From Deinandra increscens subsp. villosa (taxonomy: Eukaryota > Streptophyta > Magnoliopsida > Asterales > Asteraceae), in contig JBCNJP010000006.1 in assembly GCA_039602395.1 (NCBI GenBank), positions 40,449,279-40,513,278 of the forward strand: DNA of 64,000 bases, written 5' to 3'. The notes beneath the pieces are model-generated. The model was not told where the DNA came from and searched no databases. It saw only the letters and a list, made by a program, of their open reading frames with translations. A program made the translations under genes and the position numbers. Below, one piece after another: positions 22,557 through 33,280 of the stretch. Positions within the stretch are counted from its first letter, which is position 1. Each line of letters starts with the position of its first letter.

Positions 22557-22562
22557 TTTATA
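22557..22562 (-). promoter_or_regulatory. TATA box of Tekay 3' LTR
   Basis: TATAAA in ATTATAAAGGGAG on the minus strand, conserved at 36742-36747 (5' LTR) and at 32811-32816 in the solo LTR. The G/C-rich GGTGGT/CCACC leader, which gives rise to spurious glycine- or proline-rich frames, lies just downstream. Confidence 0.45.
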
Positions 22563-22872
22563 ATCAAGTTTAGTCTAATTACCCATTGGGTAATTATGTG
22601 TTGTCACCTCCTCATAAACTCTAGCTTTTGGTTAATTAGTTTATAAGTTTTATAAAAGTTTTGAAGCTTTTATAAAATATGAAGGGGCTAGGAGTTTATA
22701 AAAATAATAACTTTATAAAATATAATCCAAGTATAATTAATCCAATTGAATGGTAGTTTTTATTTTTATAAAGGTTGTTGGTCCAAGTTTTATAAAAATA
22801 TTAGTGGGTTGAAAGGTTGGTTTAATTTTTATAAAACTAGTGGGCTAACAATCCAATTAAATTATCTTTAAT

Positions 22873-23000
22873 TATGGGCCGAAGCCCATTAAGGTTTTGA
22901 AATGAGAATGGGACGAGGCCCATTCGGGTTCGTTTGGTGGTTACGGGCCGAAGCCCATTTGCAAATTGGGTAGACGAATGGGCCGAAGCCCATTACGGTT
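22873..23000 (-). repeat. GGGCTTCGGCCC hairpin group in Tekay U3
   Basis: Four imperfect copies of TGGGCCGAAGCCCA (sense, minus strand: TGGGCTTCGGCCCA). The sense RNA would fold as a stem closed by a C(UUCG)G tetraloop. They lie upstream of the TATA box. Confidence 0.7.
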
Positions 23001-23522
23001 TTGGTTGGGCCGAGGGGTAGGCGGGCCGCGAGAGAAAAGAGAAAGGAAAAGGATTGGGCCGGGTTCGGCCCAATGTGTTTCGGGCCGCGGGTCGGGTAAC
23101 CGGGTTGGGAAATTAACTCGGTGAGTCAAGGTGATCCTTTGGTTAAGTTTTCGGGTTGATCCGGACACGTTTGGGCTTATTGGGCTTACCGGGCCCAATA
23201 GGTTTATCGGTTTTATTCGTTTGGCTAAGTCTTGACAACGTAACGTTTTTCATAACATTTCAAGTTCATAAAACGTTTTAACAGTCTATATGAGTTTGAT
23301 AAAATATAAAATATCAAATCTTATATTTAATTTCTTATTATTAAAATTCCATTAATAATAATATGAGATTTTCATATTTCATGGTTATTTAACGCGATAT
23401 TTCAATCAGTTAATCATTTATCTAAACACAGTAATCATGCATTTTAAAATAGTAATTCACATAATTTGCACCTAATGAAAGTCAACAAAAGTCAACGGAT
23501 AGAGGGTTTGACCTAATTTTTT

Positions 23523-25150
23523 CTTATTATTAAATTCAGTTTTGGTTACTGGTGGATGCGACGTTCTCAAACAGACGTGGATACTTTCGGCGCATTTGAT
23601 CCTCGCGTTCCCAAGTGTACTCTGGTCCTCGTCAGGAGTTCCATCGTACCTTGACTATGGGAATGCGGCTATGCTTCAGCTTTTTGATCTCCCGGTCGAG
23701 TATCTCAACAGGTTCCTCAACAAAGTGCAGTGTCTCGTCTACTTGAATTTCATCAAGAGGGACGATGAGCGTTTCATTAGATAGACATTTCTTAAGATTA
23801 CAGACGTGAAAGACATTGTGAACGCTGCTTAGCTCGGCGGGCAGATTTAAACGGTAAGCTACCGGTCCGATGGTTTCGGTGATTTCGAAGGGACCAATGT
23901 AACGAGGGTTGAGCTTTCCTCGTTTGCCGAACCGGATGACACCTTTCCAGGGTGACACTTTTAGCATGACGCGATCACCCTTTTTGAATGACAAGGGTTT
24001 GCGTCTGTTGTCGGCGTAGCTCTTTTGTCTGTCTCGGGCAGCTTTCAGACGGTCGCGGACTTGAAAGATTTTCTCGGTCGTTTCAAAGATTAACTCGGGA
24101 CCAGTTATCTGACTGTCTCCAATCTCAGTCCAGCAGAGTGGGGATCTACACTTTCTCCCGTAAAGTGCTTCAAACGGTGCAGCTTTAATGCTGGTGTGAT
24201 AGCTATTGTTATACGAGAATTCGGCAAGAGGGAGGTGCTCGTCCCACTTGGGTCCGAAATCTATCACACATGCTCTCAGCATATCTTCGAGTGTCTGGAT
24301 AGTTCTCTCACTTTGGCCATCAGTCTGAAGATGGTAGGCGGTACTCATATCGAGTCGTGTGCCCAAAGTTTTCTGTAGAGATTTCCAAAAGTGTGCGGTG
24401 AATCGACTATCTCGGTCGGATATGATGGACTTGGGCACACCGTGGCGCGAAACGACTTCCTTTATATAAAGCTTGGCGCTTATCCATCTTATCCTTCTCA
24501 TTGACTGGTAAGAAGTGTGCCGACTTTGTCAACCGATCTACTATCACCCAGATAGCGTCTTATCCAGATCTAGATTTAGGCAATTTCGTGATAAAATCCA
24601 TGGATATTTCTTCCCATTTCCATTCAGGGATTACCAGCTGAGTCAACAATCCAGAAGGTTTTTGGTACTCGGCTTTGACCTTCGAACATGTTAAGCATTT
24701 GCCGACATAGGTGGCTATCTCGGCTTTCATGTTTGGCCACCAGAATTGTTTCTTCAGACCGTGATACATTTTGTCTGATCCGGGATGAATGGAATATTTT
24801 GACTTGTGAGCTTCATCGTATATTAATTGCCTTAATCCTCCATGGACAGGTACCCATAGCCTATCCATGATGTTCTTAGTTCCATCGGGTTTATCTTCCA
24901 GTTGTTTCTCCATTCCACGTAAACCTTCTCCAGTTAGGTTTTCCGGTTTGAGGGCTTCTATCTGAGTGTCGCGCACTTGTGAAGTGAGATTCGAGTGTAT
25001 GGTCATACTCAAGGCTCGAACACGAAGTGGCTTGGCGCGCTCTTTCCTGCTCAGGGTGTCCGCTACGACGTTAGCCTTGCCCGGATGATAACGAATCTCG
25101 CATTCGTAATCATTTAGCAGTTCCACCCATCGGCGTTGTCTCATATTCAA
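23523..25150 (-). pseudogene. Tekay integrase with chromodomain-like tail
   Basis: Gypsy integrase. Zinc-binding segment HPGSDKMYHGLKKQFWW ... CLTCSKVKAEYQ (about 24830-24680); core D in ISMDFITKLP, D in [10 protein letters not shown] in [14 protein letters not shown]-terminal [13 protein letters not shown] and then an [13 protein letters not shown]...RWNS chromodomain-like module ending near 23570 (YPRLFENVA). In chromoviruses this tail guides insertion to heterochromatin. Lesions: TAA at 24560, a one-base shift near 24480 that joins the two frames, TGA at 23632 within the chromodomain. The start at 25150 is a frame label, not a true protein start. It runs straight into the 3' LTR without a visible polypurine tract. 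Confidence 0.9.
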
Positions 25151-25699
25151 TTCCTTCTGATTGAAAATGTGCTAGAGGCTTTTGTGATCAGTGAATATGG
25201 TACACTGTGTACCATATAGGTAGTGCCTCCAGATCTTGAGAGCAAAGACAACGGTTTCGAGTTCCAAATCATGGGTCGTATAATTCTTCTCGTGAATCTT
25301 CAGTTGTCATGATGCGTAGGCGATGACTTTCTCCCGTTGCATCAATACACAACCTAGACCTTGATGCGAAGCATCGCAGTAAACAACGAAGTCTTCGATC
25401 CCATCGGGTAGTGACAGGATCGGGGCATCACATAGCTTCTCCTTCAGTAACTGAAATGCTGCTTCAGTCTTGACATCCCATATGAACTTCTTATCCTTTT
25501 GGGTCAGAGCGGTCAGTGGCTGAGCTATTTTCGAGAAGTTTTCGATAAATCGGCGGTAATAGCCAGCAAGACCCAAGAATTGCCGAATCTCGGTTGGAGT
25601 CGTTGGCGTACTCCAATCCTTGATTGCTTCAATTTTTGTGGGATCCACGTGGATACCTCGATCGTTGATCACATGACCCAAAAAGTGTACCTCGCGAAT
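25151..25699 (-). pseudogene. Tekay RT connection and RNase H
   Basis: Follows RT in one frame: [38 protein letters not shown], then RNase H with catalytic residues in [25 protein letters not shown] and FTDHKSL. Stops at 25307 (TGA) and near 25170 (TAG) interrupt it. It degrades RNA in the RNA/DNA hybrid in an intact element. Confidence 0.85.
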
Positions 25700-27535
25700 C
25701 TAAAAGTCGCATTTGGAGAACTTCGCGTAGAGTTCTTCCTTCTTCAACAATTCCAGGATAAGCCTCAGATGTTGTTCGTGTTCTTCCTTACTACGAGAGT
25801 AGATAAGAATATCGTCAACGAACACGATAACAAATTTATCCAGATAAGGTTTGCATACGCGGTTCATTAGATCCATGAACACAGCCGGTGCGTTTGTCAA
25901 ACCAAATGGCATTACGAGGAACTCATAATGGCCATAGCGTGTTCTGAACGTTGTCTTCGAAACATCTTCGTCTCTAACTCTGAGTTGGTGGTATCCTGAC
26001 CTTAGATCGATCTTGGAGTAGAAGCTCGATCCTTGAAGTTGATCAAATAGGTCGTCAATCCTAGGAAGCGGGTAACGGTTCTTCACGATCAGCTTGTTCA
26101 GTTCCCGGTAGTCGATGCACATCCGGAATGTTCCGTCTTTCTTCTTGACAAATAGCACGGGTGCTCCCCATGGGGAGTGGCTTGGACGGATGAAGCCCTT
26201 ATCTAGCAATTCTTGTAATTGACTAGATAACTCTTGCATTTCAGAAGGTGCCAGTCGGTACGGAGATCTGGCTACGGGGGCGGCACCGGGTGCTAAGTCG
26301 ATGCGAAACTCTACTTGTCGCGTTGGAGGTAAACCTGGCAAGTCTTCGGGAAAGACTTCCGGGTATTTGCGGACAACGGGAACATCTTCTATGTTCTTCT
26401 CCTTTGGTTTCTTCTCAGTTACGTGTGCTAGGATGGCATGACATCCTTTGCGAAGGAATTTCCGTGCCTTCATACTAGAGATGAGGTTTAGTTTGGTTCC
26501 ACTCTTTTCGCCTTGTACGTTTAGAGTGTTGCCATCTGCGAGTGGCATCCTAACTATTTTCTCATGGCACACGATTTCCGCATGGTTCTTTGATAACCAA
26601 TCCATGCCGATGATAACATCAAAACTTCCTAGTTCTACAGGCATCAAATCAATGCTGAAGGGATGGTCAGAGAGTTCTAGCGAGCAATTTTGATAAATTA
26701 TACCAGTTTCTACTAATTCTCCGTTTGCTAATTCTACTGTGAACTTAGTGTCTAAGGCAACAGGGGTAATTTCAAGCAATTGGCCAAACTCGGTAGACAC
26801 GAAGCTCCTATCAGCACCAGTATCGAATAAAACGGAAGCATAATGATTATTTAGTAGAAATGTACCCGTCACCATGTTGGGATCACGGCGAGCATCTCCG
26901 GCATTGATCACAAAGGCTCTTCCCCTAGCCTGATTAGCATCCTGGTTCTTTGCCTTAGGGCAGTCCTTCTTGTAGTGTCCGGTGGATCCGCAACCGTAGC
27001 ACGTGCGTTTCGAGCAATCACGCGCCACATGTCCTTTGGTCTTGCAGATGTTGCAGTAGACATTTCCACAATCGAGTGTGTGGTGGAGGTTGCATTTGTT
27101 GCACAGAGGTGCACCACCGTTGTATCCAGTCTTTCGGACAACATGAGTAGGGGTTGTAGCAGCATAGACCTTTGTGGGTTCGGTTTCCTTAGCAGGGGTC
27201 TTTTCTTCGCGATTCCTCCAGAATCCGCGCTTTCTCTTGTTGTCAGGCTTCTTGCTTGTGGAGGGAGTGGTACTAGCTTCAGGGACCTTGCTCTCAGACT
27301 GTTTCTTGCCAAGGTTCACACCTTGACGGTTAGCTTGGTAAATCAGGTTGTGTGCCAGGCGCACAGCATCCTGAAAAGTCTGAGGATTTGAGGAGAGGAC
27401 GTTCCCCTGGATATGGGGTGCAAGTCCCCAGATGTACCGTTCGATCTTCTTGTACAAGGGAGTGATCATAGTCGGACAGAGATGAGCGAGCTCACGGAAC
27501 CTTTTGGTATAGCCAGCAACATCGGCTCCATTCAT
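25700..27535 (-). pseudogene. Tekay gag C-terminus, protease and reverse transcriptase
   Basis: The longest open frame in the window (611 codons), part of a larger broken gag-pol. Order: gag helices ([19 protein letters not shown]), basic linker, three knuckles ([40 protein letters not shown] at about 27110-26950), aspartic protease [15 protein letters not shown] (about 26840) with [14 protein letters not shown], then RT with [45 protein letters not shown] and the active site [11 protein letters not shown]. The protease D and the RT DD are intact. It ends at TAG 25700, likely a former Trp codon (KCDF-stop-IREV). The start at 27535 is an internal Met; a TGA at 27620 separates it from the gag N-terminus. 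Confidence 0.92.
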
Positions 27536-28100
27536 GGATAGGTTCCAGAACTCGGCTTCGAGTTTCTGAAGCTCTTCTCTGGGACAATACTCATCGCTAA
27601 GCAGTTGTTTGAGTTCGTCTCATGTCATGGCGTAAGCCAAACCAGTTCCCATAGCATCAGCATGAGAATTCCACCATGTCCGTGCGCTATCAGTTAGTGC
27701 GCATGTGGAATACTTGACCATGTACTGCTCAGGGCAGTTGCTTATGCGGAAGACGGACTCCATTTTCTCAAACCAGCGAACTAAACCAACAGCGCCTTCA
27801 GAACCCTTGAAATTCGCGGGTTTGCAGTTCATAAAGTCTTTGTATGAACATTCACGGGGGCCTGCAATTGTTAGGTTGAAACGTTGAATACAATTTAGGG
27901 AAATTGTAGTCTAGTGTTTTTCTAACATTGGTTAGTTCGTTCTTACCGCTTGCCCCATTGTCGTTTTGACGTTGGGTTTCAGTGGCGGCAACAGTTTCTG
28001 CGACGCGATTAGCAATCATCTCCTCGATTTCCTCGGCAGTCATGGGAGGAGGGGGCAGAGGAAGTGAAGCGTTCCTGGTGGTTCGGCGTCTCGGTGGCAT
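27536..28100 (-). pseudogene. Tekay gag N-terminus
   Basis: Starts ATG at 28100: MPPRRRTTRNAS, a typical Tekay-type gag start, then acidic EEIEEMIANRVAETV and DYNFPKLYSTF. A stop/frame change near 27850 follows, and the capsid resumes at NFKGSEGAVGLVRWFEKMES, CALTDSARTWWNSHADAMG, ending at TGA 27620 (MT-stop-DELKQLL). After that stop the frame continues into the next segment. Confidence 0.85.
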
Positions 28101-28483
28101 GATTTCTCTTTAAGTTACAACATAAAGAAAATTTTAGATAATATGTAAATGGGGTTATTACATGCTCGAGAATAACTGCCACGACATACATCAATTGCCA
28201 AAACATTTTCACGCAAACACAACCAAGAAACGAGAGGTGAACGGAGGGATGAAATAACATAGCGTGTCATAGTAATCATAACAATATAAACTTACACAAC
28301 CATAACATGATAATAACATAACCATAACATTAACTATAATCATACCAAAAGATTTCCATAGCATATCACTGGAGTCATACATCAACCATTGTTTGTTACC
28401 ATATTACAGATGAAACATATTCAAAATAAACAAGTTTTGCATCGTGGGCTCGCAGTCCCAATCATAATCATAGCTAACATGTT
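28101..28483. other. Non-coding gap between extra ORF and gag of the Tekay element
   Basis: About 380 bp of AT-rich leader with ATAACATAA-like repeats (28270-28330). No open frame of note on the sense strand. Confidence 0.4.
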
Positions 28484-29269
28484 TCATCTATAAAACGGTG
28501 GGGGTGGTGGAGGTCCAGGAGGCATGAAAAAGATGGCCGGTCCCCGAGTCATGGCCTGGAGGGTGGCGAGCAGTCGTCCAGAAACAAACTCCATGGCTGA
28601 GACCCTCCTCTGCAAGCTCTCGTGTGAGAGGAGCAGATCAGTAGTGGCCATGCTGACTCCTGTCATGTGAGCATGGAGGGACCCCATGGCGCCATCAGTA
28701 GCGCTCATGCGTCCGATCAGCTCGGACATCTGGTTCCCCACGAGCATAACAGCTCGGGAACTCCTCAATCATACGCCAGTGCTGAACCTGGCCAGACATC
28801 CACGCTAAGTGGGGCAACTGAAATACATAACGCCTCTTGGGCGCAGGCTCATCAGGGGTGCGTCGAACCTCCCGAGTCTGGGATGGGCCAGGTGCCCGTC
28901 CTGGGTGAATCCCCGTCTGCCGCCACTAGGCGTGGCGACAAAAGTCTTCACAGACCGATCTCGGCCTGCGAAGGGGTCGATGGAGCTGGAAGCATCCATA
29001 GTGGCGGCACCGCCAGTAGTGGCGGTGGGAGCATGGTGGTCTGGGGAATCATCAGAGGTCCTATGCCTAATAGGACTCAGAAAACCTGAGGGAATGGGAG
29101 TCTGGCGAATGACACCTACAGTAGCGCCCTCGGTCTCAGGGCTGGAGGGGATGTAATCCTCCGGGGACGGAGTGTAATCTTGTGGGGTAGGGTCTTCCGG
29201 CGATGGTGTGTACTCCACGCTAGGCTCCTCATCGGAATCGGCAAAGCAAATGACTTCCCTGGAAGCCAT
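28484..29269 (-). pseudogene. Extra ORF between primer site and gag of the Tekay element
   Basis: Starts ATG at 29269 (MASREVICFADSDEE), then acidic, proline-rich repeats of YTPSPED type (about 29225-29130), a disordered Ser/Thr/Pro region, and a change of frame near 28805 into helical residues (MSELIGRMSATDGAMGSL, LLSHESLQRRVSAMEF, 28730-28560). It ends with a poly-proline stretch near 28500. No domain recognised. It lies in the 5' leader, on the sense strand, about 220 bp after the primer site. It could encode a small accessory protein of this lineage; the function is unknown. Confidence 0.5.
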
Positions 29270-29490
29270 CTCTGTGAAAATATTCCAACAGGAACAGTGG
29301 TCAGTAACATCATGATAGTATAGTAACTAAAGCAAGAAAACAATGCATAGGTAACACTTAAACTAGCATAAGTAAACATATCGATGATGAGGCCTTGCAT
29401 GCAAATGGTAACTTCGGAGTGGGTTATAGTCCAGGTCTGGCTTTTGTTTTGTTTTGTCTTGTTTGTTTATCCTGGTTCGCTATAACCACG

Positions 29491-29502
29491 GCTCTGATAC
29501 CA
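29491..29502 (-). other. Primer binding site of Tekay element
   Basis: Minus strand TGGTATCAGAGC followed by CGTGG, three bases beyond the 5' LTR end. Exact initiator Met tRNA match. Confidence 0.85.
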
Positions 29503-31959
29503 ATCTGTCACACCCCAGTCAACGGTATCGGGTGTGAGCGAGTATGGAATCATAGTCGAGGATACATAGAACAACATCTAATATAATTAAAACTTCATAA
29601 AACATTACATCATTGTATTGCAGCGGAAAGTGATAGTGGACAATGATAACATCTTACATTTGAAAATAAGTCTTAATTTAATAATAAAACATTTAACGGT
29701 TTATTAGGATAGTCGGGACTATGACTCCAAAAGCAGGTCTGATAGCATTGATAAGCCCCATTTGCATGTCTTCACGAAGTTGCATCAATTACCTAAGAAA
29801 TCATGAATTTAAAACGGGTAAGCATAAAGTTGGTGAGGTTCACAAGTTTATGATTTATCAATTAAACAGTTGTAAAACAGTTTCCAGTATACTTAAATAT
29901 TACAAGGGTTATCGTTGTGGATGTATGAGCTCACCTGAACCTTGATTTCAAATACTAACGGTTTACCCACCCAGCATCTCTTGCCCAGAGATGTTTGTCA
30001 CACCCCGGTCAACGGAATCGGGTGTGAGCCAGAATGGAATCATAGTCGAGGATACATAGAACACTTCTAATAATTTAAAAACTTCATAAAACATTAATTC
30101 GTTTCATTGCAGCGGAAAAGATAGTGGGAACATTAATGTCTTACAATTTAAAAACATAAGTCTTAAACGATTATTAAAAGCATAAAACGGTTAAGTTGGA
30201 TAGTCGGGACTATGACTCCAAGGACAGGTCCGATAGCATTTGTAAGCCCCATTTGCATGTCTTCAGAAAGTCTTGTCAATTACCTAAGAAATCATGAATA
30301 TAAAACGGGTCAACATAAAGTTGGTGAGGTTCACAGGTTTAGGACTCGATGGTTAAACAGTTGTAAAACAGTTGTAAAACAGTTTCGGTATACTTAAATA
30401 TTATCAGGGTTTATTGTTGTGGTTGTATGATCTCACTTGAACTTTGATTTCAAATACTAACGGTTTACCCACCCGGCATCTCTTGCCCAGAGATGTTAAA
30501 CAGTGCAGAATAACTGACGTGTACCCCCAGACAATCCGGAGTCAGAACTGGAGCTACCAGTTAGGGTAGGGTTGTCAACCCAAAATAGATCTATTCACTA
30601 GCTATCGTTTCGTACAGAACTAATTGAAATCAATTAATGATGGGATTTTCGGTTGTACAAACGTTTATAACGATAATGTACCAAGTTGGGCAATCAGTAA
30701 GAGAACAAGTAGTCATACGGCTAACAAGTAAACCATAATATTAAGTAAAAAGCATTTAATCAGTTTTCATGATTTCTCCCCCAAGTATAAAACAGTTAAA
30801 AAGGAAAAGGGGCCGTGAAACTCACTGAATCAGCAGGTATGAAATGAGCAACCGTGAAGCGGTAGCAGCAGGTAGCAAGTAACAGCCTAATTAAATAAAT
30901 AAGGTCTTGCATAAGGTCATGATCAAATGAGTAACATAAGTCACCCAAGTGATACCGGTCAAGTCTTGACGTTTTTATCCGTTTGAAACCGTTTGAAAAC
31001 TTGCTAACTTGTATTTATTAAACAAATACGTTCGGTGATGATTTATATTTATGTTAAATAAATATAATCTAAGAATAATCATTTTTAACAATTCAACCAA
31101 GTTTTGAACATTGAGTTTTAAAGGTATAATAATGTTTATTATTATCCTCACAAGTTTGTATAATTATTTTAAGTAAATAATTATATAATTGGTTTGTTAA
31201 TCTTGCAAGTTATAATTATTTTAAATAATTATGATTAACAATTATTTGGTGAATAAAACAAGGTTTAAGTCCTTTGCAAATAATTATTTGTCAAAAATAA
31301 TTATTAACGTTAGTCTTATTTAAAACATGAACTCTTAGAGAAAACATTTAAGTTTTTAACATTTAATCATTTCCAAAGGTTAGTTAATATTTCAAGTTCA
31401 TGAAGTACTAAATAGAAAACGTTGATAAGAATATCTATGGCGACGCTTGGATTTATAACGTTTATTTTATAAAAACTTGACTTTTATTTAAATCTCCAAC
31501 GAACGTTGGTTCATTCTTTTTGGTTACTTTGTGTTCATCAAAGTAGCATTAAAAGTCCTTGTAAATATTTTAAATCAACGATTTGTCTTGGTTTATTTTT
31601 ATAAAAATCTTTTATAAAAATATTTATTTTCAAATGTGACCTTTTTAAAAAAAATGTCCATTTCTAGCAAGTTTCAAGAAAGGTTAAAACTTGTAATAAA
31701 TCCAAGTATTTATGTCGAATTAATCATTTGACATAAATATTATCCTCATTAAATCTATCAAGAATTTAATATATTCCTTTTGTCCAATCATTTAATCATT
31801 TGTAACATATTAAATATGTCACATGACTATTTTAAGAAATATATTCTTTTTGTTTTTAACATGCTTAAGGTTTTGTTATGGCTTTTAGATCTAGATTTAA
31901 TATGTCCATTTAACCATGTTCATCATCTTTATTATCATGTAAACATAAGTTTAAATCTA

Positions 31960-32116
31960 CTAACACTTTGTGTTAGGACCAAGTATTTAAATCAAGACAA
32001 TCTACTAACACATTTAGTGTTAGGACTTGTAAATATAAAATGCAATCTACTAACACATTTGTGTTAGGACATTTGAAATTTAAATAACAATCTACTAACA
32101 TATTTTCATATGTTAG
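31960..32116. repeat. CTAACAC hairpin array in solo LTR
   Basis: Four hairpins. The first three have CTAACAC/GTGTTAG stems; the fourth has CTAACATA-TTTTCA-TATGTTAG, where both arms changed together. Confidence 0.85.
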
Positions 32117-33126
32117 GACCAAAGAAAAATAAATAATAACAAGTAACATTATTTAGTCTTTGAATTCCATATTTATTTTTGTGAAGAGGCTTGGGTTTGC
32201 AAATAACTAACTAAGAAATCCTTGGGTTTCTTAAGATCATGGTGCACTTAAGCTACTATCCATAAGGGTTCACTAAGTGTTTCACAAATGATCTTGATTA
32301 GAAATGGAGATTAAGAAGAGAGTTTGAGTTAGTTATCTTTTGCAAACCAAGCATTCAAGCATTAAAGTGTATGAAGATCAAGGTGCACAAGGATACTTTC
32401 TAAGGATTTCTCCAAGTGTTTCACCCTCATTTTGTGGCTCTTTTAAGTTCCTAGAACACCACATAATGATTATGATCTTAGAAGAAGAGGAGGATTTAGA
32501 AGATAGACATCGATGATTATGAGAATGTAAGTGTTTTTAATAGGTTTGTTGTCAAGACTTGTAGGTATTCTTTGGGTGCAAAAATGTAAGGAGGAGTGAG
32601 TTAGAAAAACTCACAAGAAAAGAAGAAGGTTGGTGGTGGTCCGACGGTGGTGGAGGGCGGCGGCTGTGGCGGTTCTCGGCGGCAGGGGGCGGCGGCAGCC
32701 GGCGGTGTGTGGTGGTTGGCGGTGGTGGTCGGCCGAACTAGGGAGAGGGAGGGAGAGTGCAAGTGTTTGCTTGTAGTGGTGCAAGTGAACAAGGGTGGTA
32801 GTGGTCCCCTTTTATAATCATGTTTAGGGGGGTATTAACCAAGGGTTAATGATGTGTTGTCAATCCCACATAATCCCCTAGCTTCTCTTAATTAGTTGTA
32901 AGTTTTATAAAAGTTTTGGATCTTTTATAAAATATAAATGGGTTAGGAGTTTATAAAAATAATAACTTTATAAAATATAATCCAATTGTAATTAATCAAA
33001 TTGATAGGTGGTTTTTATTTTTATAAACATTGTAAGTCCAAGTTTTATAAAATGATAGTGGGTTAAAGAAATGGGATTAACTTTTATAAAACTAGTGGGC
33101 TTAAACAAAATAATTTAATTGTTTAC

Positions 33127-33280
33127 AATTGGGCCGAAGCCCAATCGAGTTCAATTAGGAGAATGGGTCGAAGCCCATTCGGTTTGCAGATGAGGCTGGG
33201 CCGAAGCCCAGTCGAGTTTGCGGGGTGGATTGGGCCGAAGCCCAATCGGGTTTGCGAGGCGGATCGGGCCGAAGCCCAAT
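33127..33280 (-). repeat. TGGGCCGAAGCCCA hairpin array with co-varying stems
   Basis: Five copies, at 33129-33144 (outer pair T/A), 33163-33178 (A/T), 33196-33211 (C/G), 33230-33245 (T/A) and near 33265. In the sense orientation the loop reads UUCG closed by C-G. Confidence 0.8.

Larger units (their letters stand above)
19762..23522 (-). repeat. 3' LTR of Tekay element
   Basis: Matches the 5' LTR (29506-37721) along its length. It lacks about 140 bp near 19777 and the last 15 or so bases with the polypurine tract, so its inner end at about 23522 runs almost directly into pol. It contains a 272-bp tandem duplication (20905-21448), a CTAACAC hairpin array (21818-22006), a TATA box and a GGGCC hairpin group. 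Confidence 0.85.

Noticed and set aside
22260..22646. Glycine/proline-rich frames on both strands (also 36445-36831, 32601-32792, 39396-39672)
   Set aside because: They lie in the GGTGGT/CCACC-rich leader of Tekay-type LTRs, are open on several frames at once and repeat in every LTR copy; composition artefact.
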